From assembly GCF_000371965.1 (NCBI RefSeq), contig NZ_AQUO01000001.1, forward strand, positions 2,364,001-2,428,000: a DNA stretch of 64,000 nt. The letters run 5' to 3'. Of the stretch, positions 8,382-16,866 are shown one piece after another. This stretch comes from Paracoccus sp. N5. Lineage in GTDB: Bacteria > Pseudomonadota > Alphaproteobacteria > Rhodobacterales > Rhodobacteraceae. The notes under the pieces are model-generated. The model made no database searches. It was not told the DNA's origin and saw only the letters and a program-made list of their open reading frames with translations. Numbering within the stretch: the stretch's first letter is position 1; each line of letters begins with the position of its first letter. Position numbers and translations under genes: made by a program.

Positions 8382-9809
8382 ATGATGAGACCCTCCGCGA
8401 TCAAACCCATGATCCCGGCGCTTGCCCTGACCGGGCTGGCCTGGCCCGCCCTGGCGCAGGACGCCGCCGCCCCCGTGGTGGCGGAGACCATCGCGCCCAT
8501 CGTCGACAAGGGCGACACCACCTGGATGATGGTCTCGGCCATCCTGGTGATGATGATGACCGTGCCGGGGCTGGCGCTGTTCTACGGCGGGCTGGTGCGG
8601 TCGAAGAACATGCTCTCGGTGCTGATGCAGGTCTTTACCGTCTTCTGCGTCATGTCGCTGCTCTGGGTCTGCTTCGGCTATTCGCTGGCCTTCACCGGCG
8701 CCGGCTCGGCCGAGGAGGCGGGCGCGCTGACCCCCTTCATCGGCGGGCTGTCGAAGGCCTTCCTGGCCGGCGTCGATACCGCGTCGCTGGCCGAGACCTT
8801 CACCCAGAACGTCTTCGTGCCGGAATATGTCTTCGTCATCTTCCAGATGGCCTTTGCCTGCATCGCGCCGGCGCTGATCGTCGGCGCCACGGTCGAGCGG
8901 ATGAAATTCTCGGCCATCCTGATGTTCGTGGCGATCTGGTTCTTCTTCAGCTACCTGCCCATGGCGCATATGGTCTGGTGGTGGGGCGGCCCCTCGGCCT
9001 ATGACGCGCCGGCGGGCTTCCTGTTCGGCCACGGCGACCTGGACTTCGCCGGCGGCACGGTCATCCACATCAACGCCGGCGTCGCGGGCCTGGTCGCGGC
9101 CATCGTCGTCGGCCCGCGCCTGGGCTATGGCAAGGAGCTGATGGCGCCGCACAACCTGCCCTTTACCCTGCTGGGCGGCTGCCTGCTGTGGATCGGCTGG
9201 TTCGGCTTCAACGCCGGCTCGAACATGGAGGCCACCGGCACCGCCGCGCTGGCGATCCTGAACACCACCGTTGCCACCGCCGCCGCCGGGCTGGCCTGGG
9301 CCTTTGGCGAGTGGATCTTCCGCGGCCACCCGTCGCTTCTGGGCGGGGTCTCGGGCGCCATCGCCGGCCTGGTCGGCATCACCCCGGCCGCCGGTTTCGT
9401 CGGCCCGATGGGCGCCATCGTCATCGGCCTGGCGGCGGGCTTCCTGTGCATGTGGTTCGTGATCAGCCTGAAGGCCAAGCTGGGCATCGACGAAAGCCTG
9501 GACGTCTTCGGCATCCACGGCGTGGGCGGCATCGTCGGCGCCATCCTGACCGGCGTCTTCGCGGCGCCGTCGCTGGGCGGCTCGGGCGTGTTCGACTATG
9601 CCAGCGGCGCGGTCGCCCCGGATTACAGCATCGCCGGCCAGGTCACGACGCAGCTGCTGGGCGTGGTCGTCGCGGTGGTCTGGTCGGCCGTGGTGTCCTT
9701 CGTCGCGCTGATGATCGTCAAGGCGGTGATCGGGCTGCGCGTGCCGGCGAATGACGAGCGGCAGGGCCTGGACGTCACCACCCATGGCGAGAATGCCTAT
9801 AACAGTTGA
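8382..9809 (+). CDS. amtB: AmtB-family ammonium transporter
   Basis: Trimeric inner-membrane channel that imports ammonium/ammonia under nitrogen limitation. The start at 8382 (MMRPSAIK) begins a cleavable signal peptide ending near AQD, as in E. coli AmtB. Length is 475 residues with eleven predicted membrane segments. Family motifs DTTWMM, PGLALFYGGL, the pore His-containing region HINAGVAGL and the late IHGVGGI(V)G motif are present. glnK normally sits next to amtB, but the 250 bases upstream contain no PII gene, so the regulator must be elsewhere. An NtrC-like site lies in the promoter and a hairpin terminator follows. Confidence 0.95.
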   Translation: MMRPSAIKPMIPALALTGLAWPALAQDAAAPVVAETIAPIVDKGDTTWMMVSAILVMMMTVPGLALFYGGLVRSKNMLSVLMQVFTVFCVMSLLWVCFGYSLAFTGAGSAEEAGALTPFIGGLSKAFLAGVDTASLAETFTQNVFVPEYVFVIFQMAFACIAPALIVGATVERMKFSAILMFVAIWFFFSYLPMAHMVWWWGGPSAYDAPAGFLFGHGDLDFAGGTVIHINAGVAGLVAAIVVGPRLGYGKELMAPHNLPFTLLGGCLLWIGWFGFNAGSNMEATGTAALAILNTTVATAAAGLAWAFGEWIFRGHPSLLGGVSGAIAGLVGITPAAGFVGPMGAIVIGLAAGFLCMWFVISLKAKLGIDESLDVFGIHGVGGIVGAILTGVFAAPSLGGSGVFDYASGAVAPDYSIAGQVTTQLLGVVVAVVWSAVVSFVALMIVKAVIGLRVPANDERQGLDVTTHGENAYNS

Positions 9810-9830
9810 TGGCCGTTCAAGGCGCAGCGA

Positions 9831-9857
9831 AAAGCCCTGCGGAAGCGGGGCTTTTTT
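9831..9857. terminator. terminator between convergent amtB and polyprenyl synthase genes
   Basis: A 10-bp stem with one G-T pair (AAAGCCCTGC at 9831-9840, GCGGGGCTTT at 9845-9854) and a 4-nt loop is followed by a run of six T. The A-run on the other side allows it to work both ways. Confidence 0.9.
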
Positions 9858-9872
9858 CATGTTCCGAAGGGG

Positions 9873-10874
9873 TTAGGACAGGCGCGAGACGACGAAATCC
9901 GCCAGGTCCGACAGGATGGCGCGCAAGGGCCGGTCGGGCGCCGCCGCCAGCGCCGCCTTGGCGCGGCCGGCCCAGGCGATCGCATCCGCGCGCGCCGCTG
10001 TCAGCGCGCCGCGCCGGTTCAGGATCTCCAGCGCGGTTTCCAGGTCGCCCTCCTGCTGGTCGCCCTTGGCGATGGTGCGCTCCCAGAAGGCGCGCTCGGT
10101 GGCGTCGGCTGCCGCGATGGCCTTGATGACCGGCAGGGTCAGCTTGCGCTCGCGGAAATCGTCGCCGACATTCTTGCCGATGGTGCTGGTCGAGCCGCCA
10201 TAGTCCAGCAGGTCGTCCACGATCTGGAAGGCGATCCCCAGCGCGTCGCCGTAATCGAACAGCGCCTGCTGCACCGCCGGATCGGCGCCCGAGACTACCG
10301 CCCCGGCCTCGGTCGCGGCGGAAAACAGCGCCGCGGTCTTGCCGCGCACGATCTGGATATAGGTGTCTTCCGAGGTCGCGATGTCCTGCGCGGCGGTCAG
10401 TTGCAGCACTTCGCCCTCGGCGATGGTGGCGCTGGCATTGGCCAGGATGCGCATGACCTGCATGCTGCCGGTGTCGGCCATCAGCTGGAAGCTGCGCGCG
10501 AACAGATAGTCGCCGACCAGCACCGAGGACTTGTTGTCCCACAAGAGGTTCGCCGTCGGCCTTCCGCGCCGCTGCCGGCTTTCGTCCACCACGTCGTCAT
10601 GCAGGAGCGTCGCGGTATGGATGAACTCGACCGCCGCCGCCAGCAGGATGTGGCTCTCGCCCTGATAACCGCAAAGCCGGGACGCGGCCAGCACCAGCAT
10701 CGGCCGCAGCCGCTTGCCGCCGGCCTCGACCAGATGCGCGGTCACCTCGGGGATGCGGGGCGCGTGCCGGCTGGCCATGCGCTCGCGGATCAGCGCGTTC
10801 ACCCGGTCCATGTCGCCGGCGAGTTCCGCCGACAGCCGGTCGAGCGGCTTCGAGACGTTTTCCTTCATGCCCAT
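9873..10874 (-). CDS. ispB: polyprenyl (octa-/decaprenyl) diphosphate synthase
   Basis: Trans-prenyltransferase that extends farnesyl diphosphate to the long side chain of ubiquinone (decaprenyl in Paracoccus and Rhodobacter). The first aspartate-rich motif DDVVD is at residues 93-97 and the second DDLLD at 220-224, with GGKRLRP (52-58) binding diphosphate. Start ATG at 10874 is preceded by AAGGGG and gives 333 residues. Whether the product is C40 or C50 cannot be read from sequence. The gene is divergent from the DUF2007 gene over a 76-bp gap. Confidence 0.93.
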   Translation of the reverse strand: MGMKENVSKPLDRLSAELAGDMDRVNALIRERMASRHAPRIPEVTAHLVEAGGKRLRPMLVLAASRLCGYQGESHILLAAAVEFIHTATLLHDDVVDESRQRRGRPTANLLWDNKSSVLVGDYLFARSFQLMADTGSMQVMRILANASATIAEGEVLQLTAAQDIATSEDTYIQIVRGKTAALFSAATEAGAVVSGADPAVQQALFDYGDALGIAFQIVDDLLDYGGSTSTIGKNVGDDFRERKLTLPVIKAIAAADATERAFWERTIAKGDQQEGDLETALEILNRRGALTAARADAIAWAGRAKAALAAAPDRPLRAILSDLADFVVSRLS

Positions 10875-10950
10875 CTGCAACCCCTTTCGCCGGGAAGCCA
10901 TTGCCATGCCATGGACACAGGCGCAACAGCCGCGTAACTTTTCGGCCATC

Positions 10951-11163
10951 ATGAAAGAGCTTCTGCGCACCACCGACCCGCTGCTGATCACCCGGGTCGC
11001 CGACCTGCTGGCCGCCGAGGGCATCGTCTCGTTTCCGCTGGACCAGCACATGAGCGTGCTGGAAGGCTCGCTGGGCATCCTGCCGCGGCGGCTGATGGTG
11101 GCGGATCGCGACCTGTTCATGGCGCGCGCCATCCTGCGCGACAACCGCATCCATCATGAATGA
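10951..11163 (+). CDS. DUF2007-family small protein
   Basis: Seventy residues starting MKELLRTTDPLLI, a typical start of DUF2007 'putative signal transducing' proteins. These fold as a small alpha-beta domain and are often placed next to methylases or polyprenyl synthases in Rhodobacterales. The conserved middle reads LLAAEGI, then DQHMSVLEGSLG. It overlaps the next gene by 8 bases, so it is probably translated together with the TrmN6-like methylase. No enzymatic motif is visible and the biochemical role is unknown. Confidence 0.82.
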   Translation: MKELLRTTDPLLITRVADLLAAEGIVSFPLDQHMSVLEGSLGILPRRLMVADRDLFMARAILRDNRIHHE

Positions 11164-11905
11164 CATGCGCGAGGACGGCTTCCTGGGCGGCCGCTTGCGA
11201 TTCGCCCAGCCGGCGCGCGGCTATCGCGCCGGGGCGGATGCGGTGATGCTGGCCGCGGCCTGCCCGGCCCGGCCGGGGCAGGCGGTGCTGGAGCTGGGCT
11301 GCGGGGCAGGGGTGGCGCTGCTGTGCCTGGGCGCGCGGGTGCCCGGGCTGCGGCTGAGCGGGCTGGAGTTGCAGCCCGATTACGCGGCGCTGGCGCGGCG
11401 GAATGCGGCCGCGAACGGGCTCGTGGCCGAGATCCACCAGGGCGACCTGGCGCAGATGCCGGCGGCGCTGCGGGCGCAGGGCTTCGACCATGTCATCGCC
11501 AACCCGCCCTATTTCCTGGCCGGCCCGGTCGCGCCCGAGACGGGGCGCGGCACCGCCCGGCACGAGGCGACGCCGCTGCCCGACTGGATCGCCGCCGGGC
11601 TGCGCCGGCTGCGCCCGGGCGGGTGGCTGACGCTGATCCAGCGCGCCGACCGGCTGGCCGGGATTCTGGCGGCGCTGGCACCCGGCGCGGGGGCGATCAC
11701 GATTCTGCCAGTCGCGGCCCGGACGGGGGCGCCGGCGGGGCGGGTGATCCTGACCGCCCGCAAGGGCGCGCGCGCGCCGCTGCGCCTGCTAAGCCCCTTC
11801 GTGATGCACGCAAAACCGTCACATTCCGGCGACGCCGAGGACCTGACGCCGCTTGCCCAGGCGGTGCTGCGGCATGGCGCCGCGCTCAACCTGGGGGATA
11901 GGTGA
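11156..11905 (+). CDS. TrmN6-like SAM-dependent N6-adenine methyltransferase
   Basis: Class I methyltransferase of the YfiC/TrmN6 group, which methylates N6 of A37 in tRNA(Val). SAM motif I is VLELGCGAG (44-52) and the amino-methyltransferase motif IV is NPPYF (116-120), the hallmark of N6-adenine or N5-glutamine methylases. Length is 249 residues, right for TrmN6 rather than for the longer PrmC. The ATG at 11156 lies inside the end of the DUF2007 gene. The tRNA specificity is inferred from family only. Confidence 0.85.
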   Translation: MNDMREDGFLGGRLRFAQPARGYRAGADAVMLAAACPARPGQAVLELGCGAGVALLCLGARVPGLRLSGLELQPDYAALARRNAAANGLVAEIHQGDLAQMPAALRAQGFDHVIANPPYFLAGPVAPETGRGTARHEATPLPDWIAAGLRRLRPGGWLTLIQRADRLAGILAALAPGAGAITILPVAARTGAPAGRVILTARKGARAPLRLLSPFVMHAKPSHSGDAEDLTPLAQAVLRHGAALNLGDR

Positions 11906-11973
11906 TTTTCGGTGACAATGTGACGAATCTGTGCTGCAATCCGATGGTTCGATCAATCCAAGAGGAGGACGGA

Positions 11974-12138
11974 ATGTCGGTTGAATCCCATGTCCAGGAG
12001 CTTCGCCGCAAACACCAGTCGCTTTCAAACGCCATCGAGGCTGCGCATCGCAGCCCGGCGACGGATGACCTCGCCATCGCGCAGATGAAAAAGGAAAAAC
12101 TTCGCCTCAAGGAAGAGATCACGCGCCTGTCGCACTAG
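11974..12138 (+). CDS. DUF465 (YdcH-like) small coiled-coil protein
   Basis: Fifty-four residues. The ATG at 11974 is preceded by a strong AGAGGAGGA ribosome site. The product is a charged two-helix hairpin (VESHVQELRRKHQSL, then KKEKLRLKEEI) typical of DUF465/YdcH proteins, which are abundant small alphaproteobacterial proteins of unknown function. A GC-rich hairpin follows the stop. Confidence 0.88.
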   Translation: MSVESHVQELRRKHQSLSNAIEAAHRSPATDDLAIAQMKKEKLRLKEEITRLSH

Positions 12139-12146
12139 CTGCGACG

Positions 12147-12165
12147 GGGTGGGCCCGGCCCACCC
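12147..12165 (+). terminator. hairpin after the DUF465 gene
   Basis: GGGTGGGC (12147-12154) pairs with GCCCACCC (12158-12165) around a 3-nt loop, just after the DUF465 stop. No T-run follows, so termination here would be inefficient or Rho-assisted. Confidence 0.5.
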
Positions 12166-12188
12166 AGGGCTTTGAGCCATGAACGGAA

Positions 12189-12215
12189 AACGGCCCGCGA
12201 TCATCGCGGGCCGTT
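12189..12215. terminator. terminator of the phaAB operon
   Basis: A perfect 13-bp inverted repeat (12189-12201 with 12203-12215; arms AACGGCCCGCGAT / ATCGCGGGCCGTT) lies downstream of phaB on the minus strand, with AAAA to its left giving a U-run in that direction. Confidence 0.85.
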
Positions 12216-12233
12216 GCCGTTTCCGGGACCAGT

Positions 12234-12959
12234 TCAGACGAAGAACTGGCCGCCGTTCGCAGTGATGGTCGAGCCGGTGATGAAGCCCGCGTCGTCCGAG
12301 GCCAGGAACACCACGCAGCGCGCGATCTCCTCGGGCTCGCCCAGGCGGCCGACGGGGATCTGGGGGATGATGCGTTCGTTCAGCACCTTCTCGTCGATGG
12401 CGCGCACCATTTCGGTGCCGATATAGCCCGGGCAGATCGCGTTCACGGTGATGCCGGCGCGCGCGCCCTCTTGCGCCAGGGCCTTGGTGAAGCCCAGGTC
12501 GCCCGCCTTGGCCGCGGAATAGTTCGCCTGGCCGGCCTGGCCCTTCTGGCCGTTGATCGAGCTGATGTTGACGATGCGGCCGAACTTGCGGTCGCGCATC
12601 CCGGTCCAGACCGGGTGGGTCATGTTGAACAGCCCGGTCAGGTTGGTGTCGATGACCTCTTTCCACTGCTGGGCGGTCATCTTGTGGAACATCGCGTCCC
12701 GGGTGATGCCGGCATTGTTGACCAGCACCGCGATCGGACCCAGCTCCTCCTCGACCTGTTTGATGCCGGCGGCGCAGGCGTCGTAATCGGCGACCGACCA
12801 TTTATAGGTCTTGATGCCGGTTTCCTCGGTAAAGGCGCGGGCGGCGTCGTCATTGCCGGCATAGTTGGCGGCAACGGTATAGCCCGCGTCCTTCAAGGCC
12901 TTCGAGATCGCCGCGCCGATACCGCGCGAACCGCCGGTCACAAGAGCCACTTTTGCCAT
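12234..12959 (-). CDS. phaB: acetoacetyl-CoA reductase
   Basis: NADPH-dependent short-chain dehydrogenase that reduces acetoacetyl-CoA to (R)-3-hydroxybutyryl-CoA, the second step of polyhydroxybutyrate synthesis. The cofactor motif TGGSRGIG is at residues 8-15, NNAG in the middle, and the catalytic Ser and YSAAK (YxxxK) follow. Length is 241 residues. It lies 85 bases downstream of phaA on the same strand and shares its terminator. The match to PhbB rather than to FabG is judged from the tight pairing with phaA. Confidence 0.95.
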   Translation of the reverse strand: MAKVALVTGGSRGIGAAISKALKDAGYTVAANYAGNDDAARAFTEETGIKTYKWSVADYDACAAGIKQVEEELGPIAVLVNNAGITRDAMFHKMTAQQWKEVIDTNLTGLFNMTHPVWTGMRDRKFGRIVNISSINGQKGQAGQANYSAAKAGDLGFTKALAQEGARAGITVNAICPGYIGTEMVRAIDEKVLNERIIPQIPVGRLGEPEEIARCVVFLASDDAGFITGSTITANGGQFFV

Positions 12960-13044
12960 TTCTTCCCCCTTTTAAAATGGTCGTGAAATTGTGTTACCGA
13001 ACGAGGTCGATGCGCGCAAGATCATTGCGCGCACCTTTTTCGGC

Positions 13045-14217
13045 TCAGCGCTCGACGCAGAGCGCCACGCCCATGCCGCCGCCGATGCAGAGTGTCGCCA
13101 GGCCCTTCTTGGCATCGCGGCGCTGCATCTCGAACAAGAGCGTGTTCAGGATGCGCGCGCCCGAGGCGCCGATCGGGTGGCCGATGGCGATGGCGCCGCC
13201 GTTCACGTTGACGATGGCCGGATCCCAGCCCATGTCGCGGTTGACGGCGATGGCCTGGGCGGCAAAGGCCTCGTTCGCCTCGACCAGGTCCAGGTCGCCG
13301 ACCGACCAGCCGGCGCGCTCCAGCGCCCGGCGGCTGGCTGGGATCGGGCCGGTGCCCATGATCTGCGGATCGACGCCCGCGGTTGCATAGGAGGCGATGC
13401 GCGCCAGCGGCGTCAGGCCGCGGCGGCTGGCCTCGTCCTCGGTCATCACCAGCACGGCGGCGGCGCCGTCGTTCAGGCCCGAGGCATTGCCGGCGGTCAC
13501 GGTGCCTTCCTTGCTGAAGGCGGGGCGCAGCTTCTCCATCGCCTCCAGCGTGGCGCCGTGGCGGATGTATTCGTCGGCATCGACCGTGGTGTCGCCCTTG
13601 CGGGTCTTGATCGTCACCGGCACGATTTCATCGGCGAACTTGCCGGCCTTCTGCGCGGCTTCGGCCTTGTTCTGCGAGGCGACGGCGAACTCGTCCTGCT
13701 CGGCCCGGGTGATGCCCCATTTCGTCGCCACGTTCTCGGCCGTGGTGCCCATGTGATAGTCGTGGAAGGCGTCCCACAGCCCGTCCTTGATCATGGTGTC
13801 GAGCAGCTTCATGTCGCCCATCTTCTGCCCGGCGCGGATATAGCCGGCATGGGGCGAGAGCGACATGGATTCCTGGCCGCCCGCCGCGACCACGGTGGCG
13901 TCGCCCAGAAGCACCTGCTGCGCCGCCAGCGCGACCGAGCGCAGGCCCGAGCCGCAGACCTGGTTCAGCACCCAGGCGGCCGAGCCCTGCGGATAGCCGG
14001 CCTTGATATGCGCCTGGCGGCCGGGGTTCTGGCCCTGGCCGGCGGTCAGCACCTGGCCGAGGATGGTTTCGGACACTTCGGCGGGGTCGATGCCGGCCCG
14101 CTCGACGATGGCCTTCAGGACGATTGCGCCGAGTTCATGCGCCGGCAGGTTTGCATAGGACCCGAGGAAACTGCCCACGGGGGTGCGGGCGGCGGATACG
14201 ATTACGGCTTTTGTCAT
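13045..14217 (-). CDS. phaA: acetyl-CoA acetyltransferase (beta-ketothiolase)
   Basis: Condenses two acetyl-CoA into acetoacetyl-CoA, the first step of polyhydroxybutyrate synthesis. The ATG at 14217 is preceded by AGGAGCCTGTC and gives 390 residues, the standard thiolase length. The acyl-accepting Cys is at 88 in NQVCGSG, GHPIG carries the catalytic His, and CIGGGMG at the C-terminus carries the second Cys. It forms a phaA-phaB operon. The synthase phaC is not in the window. Confidence 0.96.
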   Translation of the reverse strand: MTKAVIVSAARTPVGSFLGSYANLPAHELGAIVLKAIVERAGIDPAEVSETILGQVLTAGQGQNPGRQAHIKAGYPQGSAAWVLNQVCGSGLRSVALAAQQVLLGDATVVAAGGQESMSLSPHAGYIRAGQKMGDMKLLDTMIKDGLWDAFHDYHMGTTAENVATKWGITRAEQDEFAVASQNKAEAAQKAGKFADEIVPVTIKTRKGDTTVDADEYIRHGATLEAMEKLRPAFSKEGTVTAGNASGLNDGAAAVLVMTEDEASRRGLTPLARIASYATAGVDPQIMGTGPIPASRRALERAGWSVGDLDLVEANEAFAAQAIAVNRDMGWDPAIVNVNGGAIAIGHPIGASGARILNTLLFEMQRRDAKKGLATLCIGGGMGVALCVER

Positions 14218-15361
14218 GACAGGCTCCTTCCCTGATGCCCGAAAAGATCGGTAACAGGGAAACTGTTTGCCGTTTCGTTCCGTGGCGTCAAGCGGACTTA
14301 CCGGAAGGGCGGCCGGGTCGGATCGGAGAAAGTGCCGCCTTGCGCATCGCGCGGCGGCGCCGGGGCCGGCGGCGCGCCGCCCTGCAACCGGCGGCGTGCT
14401 GCGCCTTTGCCCGGCGCCGCGTCGCCCCGAGACCTTCGGCTCGGCCGGTCGCATGCCGAAGCGCGCTTGTGGTTGCGCATGCGGTGCCGGTTGCGCCGTG
14501 ATCGCCATGCGTGCGTCCGGGGGATGCGCCAGCTCCCAGCCATGGAGCGTGACGTGATCTGCCCTTCATCCTGTTGGAGATGAGGGATCGGGCTGTCGGC
14601 TCGCTCCGGAGAAGACTCAGCATTTTTGTGCCCGGCGCGCCGTTCGTCCGCCGGCCAGCCGACCGAGACCACGGCCCCCATTCGCGCCCGCGCGGGCCCG
14701 CATTTTCCACCCGAGCACGGTCAAACCCCTCCAGCGACGCCACCATTCGCGCGCCCGCGGTCGACTTGGCCGCGAATTCGAAGGGGATCAGCCGGGCCCG
14801 CGCTCCCGCGCGCGGGCGTGGCGGTCGATCCTGAAATTTGCGGTTGCGCCGGGCCCGCGCGCGCGCCTGAACCCCAGATCGGTCGCGCTCACGGAATAGT
14901 CCGCCGGGCCCGCGTGCGCGCGCCCGTGGTCGACATATGCGCAGCGCCGCAACGGAAGCCTCAAGCGTCCGCTCCCGCGCGCGCCCGCGGTCGACGTTCT
15001 TCTGTTTGTCCTCGATGTGTGCCCGCCACCATTCGCGCGGCCGCGGTTAAGTGCCTGCCTGAGCGCAAGGCACGACACACGCCACCATTCGCGCGCCTGC
15101 GCGCGCGGACACCTAGCCCCAGGCTATGCTGAACCGTGGCAGCCACCAGTCGCGCCCCCGCCCGAGCTCCGTGTGCCGCAGCACCTGTTCCGATAGGGCG
15201 CTTCTCTGCGGGCAGAGTCCCACCGATGCCATGCCCCAGGAACAGCACACATGATCTCGGGCCCGCAATGTCGGGCCCGCACGCAGGGCGATGCTCGCCG
15301 TCCGGGCACCGAGCTTGCGAAACGGGCCGGGGCCAGTCATGCGGAACGAGCCCCCCGCTGC
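14218..15361. other. long non-coding interval between phaA and the EAL gene
   Basis: This 1.14-kb stretch holds no convincing gene. Open frames here consist of Arg/Pro/Ala-rich low-complexity sequence and lack ribosome sites. Its first 400 bases are featureless GC-rich sequence; from 14676 onward it contains nine degenerate copies of a GC-rich motif at about 60-bp intervals, annotated separately. Two GGGCCCGCA direct repeats occur at about 15259 and 15273. Confidence 0.7.
14676..15170. repeat. degenerate GC-rich repeat array with about 60-bp period (decayed CRISPR-like?)
   Basis: Nine related blocks of about 25-30 bp begin near 14676, 14741, 14802, 14855, 14910, 14971, 15027, 15083 and 15144, that is 65, 61, 53, 55, 61, 56, 56 and 61 apart. 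Four share CACCATTCGCGC or CACCAGTCGCGC at the left (14741, 15027, 15083, 15144). Three end in GTCGAC (14765, 14934, 14995). GGGCCCGCG precedes three of them. Intervening sequences of about 30-36 bases look unrelated to each other. The spacing is what a type I CRISPR array would give, but repeats are far too divergent for a working one and no cas gene is in the window. Confidence 0.45.
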
Positions 15362-16189
15362 CTAGCTGCGCCGCGCGGCCGAGTTCGGGGATTTCCACGG
15401 CGGCACGATGGTCGGCGCACCGAAGTAATAGCCCTGCAGGCAGTCGATGCCCATGTCGATCAGGAAGGCGGCGTCATCCGCCGTCTCGACCGATTCCGCC
15501 ACCGTGAACATATCGAAATGATGGGCGATGGATTGCAGCGCCCGGGTCAGCACCTGGTTGTCGCGCTGGCCGGCGATCTCGCGGATGAACTGGCCGTCGA
15601 TCTTGATCATGTCGAAGCAGAAGTCGCGCAGATAGCGGAACGAGGTATAGCCCGCGCCGAAATCGTCCAGCGCGAAGCTGACCCCGTGCGATTGCAACTC
15701 CTGCATGAAACGGCCGACCAGTTCCGGCAGGCCCATGGCCGAGCTTTCGGTGATCTCCAGGATCAGCCTTTCGCCGATGCGGTCATCTTCGGCGAGGCCC
15801 GCGCGCAGGGTGCGCAGCCAGGCCGGATAGCCGATCGAGCGCGCCGACATATTGATCGACAGCCGCAGCGAGGGTTCCTCGGCCAGGGATTTCAGGCCCA
15901 GGGACAGCGACAGGCAGTCGATCTGGCGCCCGAGTTCGGTGGTTTCGGCCAGCGGCATGAAATCGCGCAGGGGCACGATGCGGCCGGTTTCGTCGATGAT
16001 CCGGATCAGCCCCTCGTGAAAGGCCGCGTGTTTCGGGCGATCCGCCTGCACGACGGGCTGATAGGCCAGCACCGCATCCCCGCGCGAGACCGCGCGCCGC
16101 ACCGCGGCCATGGTCACGCGCGCCTGCTGGTCGACCGCGAAATCCAGCGGGGAACCCAAATCCGGTTGCGAATCAATGTTGTCGGTCAT
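15362..16189 (-). CDS. EAL-domain cyclic-di-GMP phosphodiesterase
   Basis: Single-domain EAL protein of 275 residues that should hydrolyse cyclic-di-GMP in the cytoplasm. The EAL signature is degenerate (E-G-L-I-R at residues 59-63), but the catalytic set appears complete: Glu59, the Asn of NMS, the Glu of EITES, DDFG, Lys of KID, AESVE and the QGYYFG loop. There is no GGDEF, sensor or membrane segment, so activity would be set by expression or partners. It faces tag across a 101-bp divergent promoter that contains a GCGATC / GATCGC inverted repeat near 16219-16238. Confidence 0.9.
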   Translation of the reverse strand: MTDNIDSQPDLGSPLDFAVDQQARVTMAAVRRAVSRGDAVLAYQPVVQADRPKHAAFHEGLIRIIDETGRIVPLRDFMPLAETTELGRQIDCLSLSLGLKSLAEEPSLRLSINMSARSIGYPAWLRTLRAGLAEDDRIGERLILEITESSAMGLPELVGRFMQELQSHGVSFALDDFGAGYTSFRYLRDFCFDMIKIDGQFIREIAGQRDNQVLTRALQSIAHHFDMFTVAESVETADDAAFLIDMGIDCLQGYYFGAPTIVPPWKSPNSAARRS

Positions 16190-16290
16190 GCCAAGACTCC
16201 TGTCATCGGCGGAAGTCTGGCGATCATCTCCTAAGATCGCGTAAACTCGAGCTGCTTTCTCGACTCAAGGTTAACGGAGCCCTGCCTGCC

Positions 16291-16866
16291 ATGACCGAAC
16301 GCTGCGCCTGGTGCGGGACCGATCCGCTTTATGTCGCCTATCACGACGAGGAATGGGGCGTGCCCGAGCGCGATCCGCGCGCGTTGTGGGAAAAGCTGGT
16401 GCTGGACGGGTTCCAGGCCGGGCTCAGCTGGATCACCATCCTGCGCAAGCGCGACGCCTTCCGCGAGACCTTCGAAGGCTTCGACCCCGAGCGCGTCGCC
16501 CGCTGGGGCGCGCCGCAGATCGAATCGGCGCTGAAAAACCCCGGCATCATCCGCCATCGCGGCAAGATCGAGGCGACGGTCAAGGGCGCGCGGATCTTCC
16601 TCGACATCGAATCGGCCGAGGGTTTCACGCCCTTCATCTGGTCCTTCACCGGCGGCCGCACCATCCAGAACGCCTTTGCCAGCATGGCCGAGGTTCCGGC
16701 CAGGACGCCCGAATCCGAAACCATGGCCAAGGCCTTGAAAAAGCGCGGTTTCAACTTCTGCGGTCCGGTGATCACCTATGCCTTCATGCAGGCCTGCGGG
16801 CTGGTCAACGACCACATGACCAGCTGTCCCTGTCACGCAAGGGTCAAGGCGCTGTCGCCTGCCTGA
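16291..16866 (+). CDS. tag: DNA-3-methyladenine glycosylase I
   Basis: Base-excision repair enzyme that removes 3-methyladenine from alkylated DNA. It starts MTERCAWCGTDPLYVAYHDEEWG, the family signature (16 residues shown suffice). Zinc ligands are Cys5 and His18 at the N-terminus and the His/Cys of NDHMTSC near the C-terminus. Length is 191 residues, as in E. coli Tag. The 3' end overlaps the convergent thioredoxin gene by 23 bases. Confidence 0.95.
   Translation: MTERCAWCGTDPLYVAYHDEEWGVPERDPRALWEKLVLDGFQAGLSWITILRKRDAFRETFEGFDPERVARWGAPQIESALKNPGIIRHRGKIEATVKGARIFLDIESAEGFTPFIWSFTGGRTIQNAFASMAEVPARTPESETMAKALKKRGFNFCGPVITYAFMQACGLVNDHMTSCPCHARVKALSPA

Noticed and set aside
6137..9860. 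Very long frames of 694 and 1,214 codons over the PBP and amtB genes
   Set aside because: Each overlaps two well-identified genes in other frames; no start context and no domain.
12991..14235. 414-codon frame opposite phaA
   Set aside because: Complement of a fully conserved thiolase gene.
14676..15170. A functional CRISPR array
   Set aside because: Repeats differ too much from each other, spacing varies from 53 to 65, and no cas genes are in the window; kept only as a possible decayed array.
14261..15340. Several Arg/Pro-rich frames in the phaA-EAL gap
   Set aside because: No ribosome sites and composition driven by GC repeats; region treated as non-coding.
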